NCBI GenBank assembly: GCA_031216445.1
Contig: CM062210.1
Location: 6,382,501-6,446,500 of the forward strand
From: Lateolabrax maculatus
Lineage: Eukaryota; Chordata; Actinopteri; Acropomatiformes; Lateolabracidae
DNA: 64,000 nucleotides
Direction: 5' to 3'
The first letter of the stretch is position 1. Each line of letters opens with the position of its first letter. The notes under the pieces were generated by a model, which ran no database searches, had not been told where the DNA came from, and saw only the letters and a list, made by a program, of their open reading frames with translations. A program made the position numbers and the translations under genes. Positions 49,901-61,900 of the stretch are shown here, piece after piece.

Positions 49901-52900
49901 ACGGTTGTTGGTTGTCGATGTTGCTGGAAAGGAGCGCCTGTAACCTTCGGATTTCATAATTTATCCAAGAACTGGAAAAAGATTATCTGAAGATATTGTG
50001 ATTTTAATCAACACCAACATCATCATTATTTGATTTCAATATTATTTATGGGTTGTGTCTTTAATGTTACCAAAATAAAAGATTCCACCCCTGTCCTTTA
50101 CTGTACAGCACATCTGCTGTGAATATACCAAACCTATAAAATGACAAAAATACGTGTTTGCCAAAATAAATTTAGGCACTGATGAGGCTGAAAAACAATA
50201 GGCTAAAACCTCATTGTTGGCATGGCGTTAATTGAAGCATGTCCTGCTGAGAGAGGACAGATAACCGGCTGTAATGTCTCACCTCATGTGGGGTTCGGTC
50301 CTGCTTACGGCTGCGAGTGGTCGGCTCTTTATGGTCCTTGCCAGTGTGCACCACTTGTCCCTTGGTGCTCTTTCTGACCAGGTGTCTGCGCACGCCGGGA
50401 ACATCTTCGAAACGATGACCTGGTGGAGAAGAAGAGAAGAGAGGAAGGACGAGATGTGTTAAAGAATATAGTCTAAAAGATGACGGATGGGAAATTACTT
50501 TGTACTTTGCTGGGATTTAATTTCTAGTTGTGTACGAAGTTCAAAGGCTGCACAATTTTACACTCTTATTTTGTCCTTCTTCAGCCCTCAGCATGTACAT
50601 GTCGACCTTGCACCCTTAGTTCAAATCTTAGCCCACCAAGTCACAGAGGGCCAGGCCTTCGCTTTTTGTTCTGTGGTCCCTCAGCAGGGAGTAGAGTTAC
50701 CCAGGCTGGCAGGACACCAGGCATTGAAAAGGATGTGGCGAGAGACGCCAGATGGCACAGATTCGACAAGACACTCTGAGTGGGAATTGAGTTCAAAGAT
50801 CAATGGACTAGCTGGCAATAAGCGCTGCTGATTCATTCAACTAGAACACAAACATTTGTAAAACTCTCACCAAAAACTCATTGTAATGCTAAAAACTGCA
50901 ATGGGCATCTGAGGTACTCTTACCAAAACCATAGTTACATTGAAAAATAACAAAATAATAATCAGAAATGAAAAAATAATAGAAAATCTTTGAAGTGCAG
51001 AAATAATTGCAATTCCCTTTAATAACACCAAGTGTCTTACCTTTATCAGAGCTTGTATGTCCAAAGAAATAGACAGTGAAGCTTTTAAAGTTCTTCATCA
51101 ATGTTTCAACTCTTCTAAAAACCAGAAAGTCATTGCAAGTACAAAAGAATATTATTTTTTGTCCCAAACTATGAGATTTTCTGCTGCTTTCCTGTTCATT
51201 CTACCTTTACTTGACCAGTCTCTTAAAGTTTAACTGAAAGGGTCCATCGTCAAATTGCTCCATGATGTCTGAGTAAAGTTTGGAGCAGGCCCTGGAGTAA
51301 AATGAGGCCTGACTGCCATGCAGCTCTTGAAGGAAGAGGATTTTTGGTGGGCGTAGGGTTAGTGTTGGCACAGCCGTCTGACTACGTGCCCACTCGCTAC
51401 TCAAACTGCAGCGTGCGACCCCATCGGGGCTGAAACTATCACAATGCATCAGTGAGCTGAGGTGTTAATTCACTCAGGTCGAACAAAAGGGGAGGGACAG
51501 TGATCTAATAATTCCTATTGTTGAGCAGCAGCCAGAGACAGAGACACTTTCCCAGGATGATTTACGATGGCGGGAAGCAGATAAAAGAAGACAAAGAGAA
51601 TAAGTGGCGATGAACCTGTTGGGAGGCATGACTCTGTGTCGGTAAGCCTCATAATGACCAAATATCTGGACAATATCAAGCTCTTTCCTCCATCCACAAC
51701 CTCTTTATTTTGCTTTTGAGTCCACTGAACTCTTCCCCTTCTTTCATTTCACTAATGATAAGGTCATTAAGGTTGATTAGGGATTAAAGTTGTGAACTGG
51801 GGTCCAGGTTTCACAATTAACAACCATGTCGGCTTGGGCCTGAGCCGGCTAATTTAATAATGCAGGCCTGTCTGCCACACTCTCTGATAAAACGCTGCTC
51901 TCTGCTGAGGGGTCGACTCCCTGACATAAATCTCCCCAGCCCAGAACACAACCCCACGCTGGGCCGGGGGCCGGGAACGTCACAGGGCAACGGGGAGCCG
52001 ACTGAAATGAGGAAGGGACTCGAGGTGGCCCCACACTCCCCACCCTGATGTATCTGAGCATCAACAAACCCTGACATATTACCACTTTGTGAAGTGGATG
52101 TTGCAAACATGTTAGTAAACAGTTGCCTGTTTACACATCCAGCAGACACGGAGCTACATGAGTCCACCCGACTAAAGTGCAACATTCACAAATAGTCAAA
52201 CCCTCCAAGCAAGTTTTAAGAACATGAAATCTGCTGAATGAGAATTCATCCACACTCACTCTTGATGCCGTCCAGGTCAGCGGAGGCCAGCGTCTGAGCC
52301 TCGCTCTCGTCAGTAGGGATGCGCTGGTACTTGGCCTGCTCAGCACCCGTCATGTTGCCTGTGCGCCGACGCTCTTGCAGGTCGTAGCCGCGGCTGGCGG
52401 AGGACACCCGGGCCAGTGGTATGTGTTCAGGTGGCACTGACTGGGCAGTGGGGCTGGAGGCGTCGGATGAGGTCGGCTTACTAGATAAAAGCAACAAGAC
52501 AAAGTTGTAGCTCAGAAATCAACAAGAGGCAGAGGACTTGCTGTTTTGTTGTTATTTTTCTTTGGTTGATTGAACATTTTCCCCAAGGTTTTACATGGAA
52601 ACACATACTCATACTTTTTTTTAATAGAATATGCTTGCATCTCTCAGCTTAAAATGCCAAAATTTAAATGCACAAAAAACTATAAAGAAACTACACAGAT
52701 ATGGTGAGAAAAGATCTTCATCCAGCACAAATCCTTCAAATCAGATTTGAAATAAACATAATGAACTCACCGTCCTTTAAATGTCAGTTGACAGCATTTC
52801 AAGACTGTGAAAAACTACCTTTTTCCTCAATTATTTTTTTCCCCTTATATCAGGATGTTCTATGAAACAAATCCGCTGTTATTAGGTTGCTCTCCCATCG

Positions 52901-55900
52901 GCTGAAAGGAAGCAAAAGGTTTATACGCAGCTTTATCCCAGCCCAGATTAGACCCTCATGAAGTGGAAAAGTAAATGTCATAGGGGGAGCCTGGGGCTGA
53001 TGAGGTGTGTTGTGTCGTCTATAGCGACAGGTGATATATGGGTCCCTGAGGAGAGGATTACTCAGGTCCATCAGATCATGCTCAGCAGGCCCACTGGATG
53101 CCTGAGACATGGTTACGTACAGTGTGTACCTCACTAGCCAATCAAACACTTGCCTGAGAGGTCTCACCCAATCAGATTGTCCGTGAGAAGATTTCAGCAA
53201 CATGGCAAAAACATGCATTATGCAATAATCACAGCAGGTGAAGCGTGACTATAAACCTGAGTCTCTGTTGTTGTTTTTTTTTTAGTTCAAATAATAGAGT
53301 TGACTCACTCTGAGGAAGTTGCATCTTCACTATCTGCTCCCTCCCCAGACTGTGGTACGATTTCCAGCTTACGGGCTTGTTGGGGGCTCTCTTTGCCACG
53401 TTTGGCCACATGGTCTTCATCCGAAACAAAGAACTGTGGAGGGAGTGCAGAGCGTGAGAGTGGTACTTACTGTAAAAACAGACAATGAACCCAAAATTTC
53501 AAACCAATGACTTCAGATATCAGACTAAAACAGTGGAGAAATAAGAGGTATGAAAGCCCTACTCCAAGGTAGAGAATTAAAGAGTTTGAATGAATCAAAG
53601 AAGGAATTTGATCTTGAAAATAGATCTAAAGCGAGTAGTATTTAATTACATTCTGATCAGGTTAAATCTGTATCATAATAACAACCAAACATGAAACCCA
53701 CTGATGAATGATTAAGACTATACTGAAATATTCATAGAGGAAAATATGGTAGTGCTTCAACAGTGAGTAAGCCGGTTGGGTATCAGAGCGAGGACTATGG
53801 CCGTTCGTTCACTCGCATCTTAATGCAAATCATTATGAACATAACGGTCACTGTGGCTCCCTCTAACACCTGCTTTAACAGGTATTTTCATTTTAACAAA
53901 CCAAAGTATAAAAGGAACTACAGCCTGGTAATTAAAAAGTGATTGAATTATTATGGAGGGGTGAATAAATCGAATTAGAGTACTAATTATAAGTATATTT
54001 TAATGCAGTAAAGAGTGCTTCTTATAGTGTCATCACAACATATTTTGTTAGGTAGACTTAATTCTTAACCGTATAGTGCAAGTAGTAATTAAAACAGATG
54101 CTGGTGTTTGTTAAGAGTTAATGAATATACTGTATTTATAGTGCAACGTTGAAATATTTTGTTAGAGCTGAAACAAATAGTTGATTAATCGATTTGCAGG
54201 TGATTCATCGATTCATATTTGATGGCTTCAGCTTCTCAAATGTGAGGATTTTGTTTTTTGTTGTTTTACATTACAGTAAACTGGATATTTGGGGGTTTTG
54301 GACTGGGGGTCAGACAAATAAAAACTTAGGACTCTGGACTCAAAAGAAAAAAACAATATGAAGGAACATTTTCACAATTCTTTAAAAAAAAAAAAGTGTG
54401 TAATCATGTTAAAAAAGTCCAAAAATAATACTGTCGGATACATCCTTATTAGAATACATTTACTTCCAAATACAGTAAAAAGACTAAAACTCTCAAAACA
54501 AATGATGTTTTAATGCAGAAGTCTCTATCAGTGCTTTCCCACTCACTCATAAATTCCCTTAAAGATTAGTATGAAGTCGCATGTTTACCTCCACATCTTT
54601 GACTCTCTCCGAATCAGATGGAGCAGCAGATGTCTCCGTCCCCTCCTCCTCTTCCTCCTCTTCATCTTCTCCCTCCTCTATGGGGCCGCTGCTGGGAACA
54701 TGGCTGCTTTTGTGATCTTTGTCCTTTCTCCTTTTCTTGTTGCTCTTCTTCCTGCGTCCCTCGGGGGGCAGTTTGGACAGAGGTCGGTGGATGTGGTGAG
54801 AGGAGTGACGGTGGTCTGGGGAGAAGAGTCAGCAGAATTACGCACATGACACATGTATAAAAGGTCAAAGTGCCATCTGATAAACTCCCTGGAACAACAA
54901 GGAGACCACGTGTGCTTACATTCAATGTCCTCCTCATGGTAGTTGTGGTGCTGTTCATCAGGCACGGCAGCAGCAGGGCTGAGGATCTGCTGGAAGCGCT
55001 GGACACCCAAGGCTTTGTTCAGGTCCCCATCATCCTCCTCTTCAGGGCGCGGAGTCCCGTGTAGTGATGAGGCAGCAGGAGCCTCAGGCTGCAATGCAAA
55101 CAACAAATTAACAATTACATTAAAAAATGTGTTCAGCATTAATAGATTAATAAATAAGACAAGATGAGAAATACATAATAAAACCACAAGTTTGTGAAAT
55201 AATCCAAATACTGTTTAAATCAAATCTCAATATTAAAATGATTCAACTTTTTCAAATTGTCTTTTTTTTGGTCATTCAGATTAAGTAGGAAACAAAGTCT
55301 ATACTGTACATTTGTCCTAATTCCATACTACATACTAACTGCATACAATAAATGTATACTATATAGTAATCTTTATACAGTAGTACAATGTTCTAGCAGT
55401 TAGTATACAATAAATTAATAAACTAAACTGTTTTATATATACAGGAAATGATGTAATATGTGCTCCATTCCTTTTTCTTTTTTTAACAGTTTGGTCACAA
55501 TCCGCAATTAGTTTTAATGTTTTCCAGCTGTGATGAGCTCCTACTTTATCTTTGTGTATCGCATTGTGGGAGAATAGTGTCCATCAACAGCACACTCAAA
55601 CATTAAGGGTTTTTTAGTCTGCAGACTGACTGTTTTTGGAAGTTTTCCAGTGTGATTATACTACATACTCAAAACCTGCTTAGAATTACTATGTGGAATG
55701 GATTTGGGACACTTTCACTCAATTCAACACTAGAGGGAGTTCTGGTTCTGCAAATACACCACAGTCAGGACATCATATGACGAGTCCTGTCATGCATGCA
55801 TTCAGGAAAATGAGCTTTAAATTGGAAACAATAGCCATGTGCATTGATCAGTTACTCTTTTTCCACGCTGTGGTGTGACAGGGATCATGTGGGTGATAAG

Positions 55901-58900
55901 AGATCTGTTTTCTTGCAGCAGGATGCTGTGCCCTGCTGCGCCCTGCCCTGCCGGTGAGATGTTGTGATAAGGATTAGCTGGAGCGACACAGCAAGTGGAT
56001 CGACTCTGGCTAACAGGATCGTGCTGCAGCCACCTCGCAGCAGAGTAAATGTTGCCATGACTACTGCGCAGATGCCTTAGATCCTGCGGCGAACCCTTCC
56101 TGTGGCAAAACTCAGGGGCCACAAGTCACCTGATGCTCCCACAAATGGTTCTCAGACACCCAACATGTCAATTATATATTAAGTTTTCTCCAGTGCTGCA
56201 GGGAGTAACAGAAAGCATGTGATGATATACAATTACTCTACTCCCACCCGCAGTGCCTGCTTGGACTCAACCTTTTTTTCAGTTTATGCACAGCAGACTA
56301 CTAAAAGAGTTACAGTGGTAGAAAGTAACAACAAAAGTATATTTACTCAAGCACAGCACTGTGCATGTACCTCAAAATTTTACTTGAGTATTTCAACTTT
56401 AACTAGCACAACCTCGACCAGCTGCAAGAGTAAAATATTGCTTATTCATTAATGCATCAGTATTATTCTAATCTTCAGTCTAATGTTATATATAATAATA
56501 TATCAGTCACAGGGGACATTTTTTGAGGAACGATGAGTATTTTTACTTTTGATACTTTAAGTACATTTTGCTGAGAATACTTCCATACTTATGTAAACTT
56601 TTGAAGGCAGAACTTTTACTTGTTACAGAAATATTTACATTGTGGTATTTGTACTTTTACTAAATTCGAGGAATACTGAACAAATACTGAACCAAACACT
56701 GAACCAAAAATAAATCCTGAAATAATATAACATCAACTTAAATAAACCCTTCCATTAACTTCAGTCAACACACTGCATACAAGAACTGGTAGCTGCTTAT
56801 ACGCAGCCAGTTAACCAGCTTTGCCACTTTGTCATGTACACTTTTAACACATTAAGCTCATCAAACCTTGAAGAACCATAAAGAAAATATGAGCAGGAAA
56901 CTCAAGAGTTCATCCTGAGTTTAGTATACTTAAAGCTCGACAATTTTTTGAATGAAAGTGTGAAAAACCTATTCCCATGCCATGACCCACATGACCGGTT
57001 TTAACATGCCACACACAGGTGACAGAAACTGAAAGCCCTGAACTGAACTGTGGACAAGCTGAGACTTATGAGTAAAAGGAGAGACAGGTCAGCCTGTTAG
57101 GCACACATTCAATATTGACCTTCAATTCCTCATATAGCTTTTTTCCTGACAGATCAACAAAAGTAAAAAAAAAAAGAAAAAAAAGGTGGGAACAAAGTTT
57201 ACCTCCAGAACAAACTGCCAAAGACAATTCAGCACTTAAAAGCACCAATAATTCTGACCCTTAAAGTAGCAGAGCAGATTTATTTCACTGGAGGGCCTAA
57301 ATGGAAAATGTGACTCTTTCAAACTCCAATATTTGCAACAACAGTTTAATCAAAACATGTGAAATTGAAAAGCGAACCTTTACATTTCTGTACTTAGGAA
57401 GTCCACGTCACAATCTCAATACTTCAGTATTTAATTAGATTGAGTACATGTATCTCATCCAGATGTGTGCTGCTACACTATCCGGCAGTTTATTTTTACA
57501 GAGCTCTCATTCATATCATGGTTTCACAGTGAATCCCTAGAGGTTTGAGAGATGTGTGAGGGATTCTCAAAGAGGTGAGAGAATTTTCCACAACCGACAC
57601 CATGTGCAAAAACAAGCCGAGGGGAGCCCAGTAAAAAACAAACTGACCAGACAATGAAGAAATCTTTGACTAAGAGTAATATTTTTTGATATGCGTAAGG
57701 AGTTTCAGGGACTTACCTCGCTCATGGCAACGTGAGCTTAAATCACAATCAACGTTTTGGTGGCAAGATGTGTCACTACCCTCCACCATGACAACACTGG
57801 AGTTCTGACCCTCAACACCTCTATTAAGAACTGCAGGCAGGAGATTTCCCTCTCCCCTTCCTTATCAAAGCCTCGTGATGCCCTAATCAGAGCCCTATCG
57901 ACCAACCTGCCACCTTCACCAGTCTGCCCATTGTATTGGGGCAGAATAAACAAGACTCTCGTTCTCGCTTTGAGGACAAATGCTGCCTGAAAGAACAAGC
58001 AGTGTTTGAACAGCCAGGAACAAAACCTCTCGTTGACATTCATCTCCACATTTTAACTTTGTCAAATGAAGCCTAAATATTGACCAAGGTGTTCTTAGTC
58101 ATTGTGCCTTGAAGGGCAATGTAAATGCATAGAAACTAAACATCACACAATTTTCAAAAGGAGGCATTTTTGATGGCTAATATTGACAGAAGACATGTAA
58201 AGACACAGGCTGGAATGAAATGTGAATAAATAATGTTTTGTGTGCCAAAAAGGTAAAACCCCTTATGACTATTTTCTACATGAAAAGTGACTGCAAAAAC
58301 ATATTTGTGGTTGCTCATTTCATCGGTGAACAAACACCTTAAATAGCTGAACTACAGCAATTTGTTAACCGAGTACAACAGTTGTATACAGAACTTTTAG
58401 TTAGAAAGATTCCACCATCTTTAGTCAATTTCAATCTCTAAGCTGTAAAAGCAGTGCACACATGTTGGTACTTTTAACCAGAGCATTTCCATCATTCCTG
58501 ATAAAAGCACCACTAATGTTGTATTAGCGATCAATAAGATCCAAAATAATTAGAATCGATGTCCACTAATGGGAATTAGCAGTCCATTGCACTTATCCAA
58601 AGAAAACAAATATTGAAAAACCAACTGTGTATTTCCAACATTGTGTGCTAGACTGAAGAAATATTTTGGGCACAAACTATTTTTCTGAAAATTAGAAAGA
58701 CTAAACCGGAGTAATTTTTTTGACTTTTATCTTTAAATGAAGGGAAGTTACACAGTTCATAAAGTTTTAAAAGGTAAACTGCATGTGCAGCATGTGAATG
58801 TTTCATAACGAGGTGGACATTCAACAGTGTGTGGAGGCTGCAGAGAAGATTATCTGTGTCATTAGGTAGGCTCAAATCCCACACAGTCAGCATTTGGAAG

Positions 58901-61900
58901 GGAAAGGGGAAGACAGGCTGCGGATGTTGCAGTGATCACGTCGTACTGTGTTGCTTGTGAGTCACAACATTCCTACATATCTTAACATGAGTCTGCAAGG
59001 AGATCCGAGTGCACAATATGCTGAGTTTCTGATTGATTCTATGAAAGTGTTTTGTCATCAGCCAACTGTGAATTTTGTATTATGCAAACACTTCAAATCA
59101 AATACAAACGTATACGTCACATACGGAGAAATTAATCAAGAGATCCTCCAATCAGTCTGCGACTGGAAAATATGTCTCCAGTTCTTTGTTTTTGCCTCCC
59201 GTCTGGTGATACCCGTTGATTATATTTGTACTGGGAATTGGGCTTCTAGTAGTCATGAGCTTTATCATTTAATATTATGCAAACAGGGCTTTCAGTAGCC
59301 AAACGGAAAGATAATTTGCCTGGGAGATTTTTCTTCACACATCAGTTTTATCTAAGTTGAAGATTTCCAGCTGATAAACTGAGTCTGTTGGGGTGGGGGA
59401 TTCTGCAGAAGCTGCCAGATGCGCAACACAGGAAGACTATGAGATAAGAAGAGTAATAAAAACAAGACGATAGGTAGGAAATGGTGACGAGTAAAGGTCC
59501 TTCTATCTGATGTTTGATGGCTCACTTTCAGACAGTGACTGTCTCACTGAGAGTCATTGATATAGTTGCACTATAATGTCAAAGTTCACTACTGCAGTAT
59601 ATGGAGACGTGATGACAGCAAAGTTTGGGTGCATGTCCTGGTCTAAACCAATAGTTGCCAACATGGTGGTCAAGACCCCTGCATAGCATATAGACTGGAA
59701 ACAGGGGGAAACAACTAGCCTGGCCCTGTCTAAAAAGGTACAAAATCTGCCATCCAGCACCTCTAACGGATTAAACAAACAACATAGAACATAGATATAC
59801 CATTTAACGCTGTATATGTTAAGCTAAGCCAACCAGCTGCTGGTTGTAGCTTCATATTTAATGGAAGGACATAATAGTGCAACCAATCCTCTCATCTAAC
59901 TCTCAACAAGAATGTGAATAAGCATACATGTATTTCCGCAAATTTTGAACCACAGCTTTAAAGTAATTGTTTGACATCTCTTTGCCAAACGGAGCAACTT
60001 GTGTCGTCACCGTGAGGTTGCCAGCGGAGACTCAAGGACTCCTGGCCAAACAAATGCACAGGACCCCCATAAAACCTGATGTTTTTACACTTCAGTTTTT
60101 GTATGTATCAAACGACATAAATTACATATAACAATAATATAACTGGACAGAGCCAGGCTGGCTGTTTTCCCCTGTTTCCAGTCTTTTTATGCTCGGCTAA
60201 GCTCAGAACAGTCTCCGGGCTCCAGCTTCATATTTACTGTACCTTACAGACATGAGTGTAGTATCAATCTTCTAATCTAATTCTCGACAAGAAGGTAAAC
60301 AGACGTATTTCCGAAGGTGTTAAAAGTATTCCTTTAAGGGGAGACCAATGGCCCAGACAGTTTTTTTCATCTAACCGCAGTTGTTTGCACTGCTGAAATG
60401 CCCTGGAGCAAGACACTGAATCCCTATGAGCTCCAGTGGCTCTGTTCTGTAGCTGACCCTGACCTCTGACCTTTCTGTGCGAGAGGAGAAGCAAACAGAA
60501 ACCTTTGCAAACAGTTTTAAACTGAGCCAGCAGCACAGCAGGTTTCTTAATATGACTTTTTCCAGTTAATTAAAAAAAAAAATAAAAAAAAAAAGACAGT
60601 GCTCCCCTGTCGAGAAACCTTTCAAAATCCACGTGCTGACATTAGAGGGGTGACTATCTCTAACTAGTGACACATTAAGAAAACATTAGGTAGTAATTAT
60701 TACCTTGGATTTCAGTTCCCAGTTAATGAACTGACAAAGTAAAAACGCATCTCAAAAGCACAAGAACTAGACTGAACATTAACCAGCAGGGGAGTTCGTT
60801 TAGAGGTTACATTTACCTAAAGAACCAAAGTCAGGTTACGTATAGGCTCTTTCTATTTGCACTATTTAGGATAATGTCCGTTAATGATAAGAACAACACT
60901 AAATATCACACGCAGAAATGGAGAGCAAGCCATGCTTTGGACTCTCGTGTTACGCTGAGTCCTCTATGATCGAACTAAACAAACTTACCTTAAACACATA
61001 CAGATAGTCCATCAAATTACACACAGGTGTGTTGCTGCAGTTTAAAATACAGCACGATAGCTATAGTCGCTTTTCCAATGTCAAAAGTAAAAGTCAGAGG
61101 TGCTGGCCACGTTTATGAAAGACAACTGGTTTCCCATTTCAGTTGGCCCTTGTCACATGACCAGGGCAGATCTTCAGGGTGGAAAGAAGACATTAGTCAG
61201 TTTCACAATGTTGGCCCTTAAAAATCCAAACAGGATTATCTGAACTCTCCCTGCACACACACAAACACACATTGTAAGAAGAGATAATAATTAACTTGGT
61301 AGAGTTGGAGCCAATAGAACAACCAATAACTGTGAAGGCACTGTCATACAGCAAACATTTTTATCTTCAGTGAGCTTCTTGGTCACTAGGCTACCTCCTG
61401 GCAAGTTTCATTACAGCAAAGTCATATTCTAGACCACAATCTCAATACATTTTATGGCAGCTGTCCTACTGGCTATAAATAGCAATAAAGAAGCTGATTC
61501 TGAACAGGCTTGACTGTCACTAAACACCTTTGTCAAGAAAATTAAGAGTTCAAGCAGGCCAAAATTTAAAAGGGCCACAGCTCTTTGAATATTTTGCGAG
61601 AAGATGGGCCTGGTAATCTTTACAGCAGCTAATAAAATTTTATCTTGTTTAAAGACAATATTTTGTAAATATATACACAACTAAATGGTATCCAAAAGTG
61701 GGTATAATTATAGACCATAAGCTTTTTGTAAGCCTCATAAAGCTTGTATAAGGACAAAGTATCCAAACATATTGAAAATCTGAGCAAAGCAAAGGATATG
61801 TTGGATTGTAAAGAACTTTAAGTGTTGAGCTTCTCATTTATTTTACCATATTTTATTTCCTGTATGGAGGTTTGGGGCAACGCATATACAACTAATGTAA

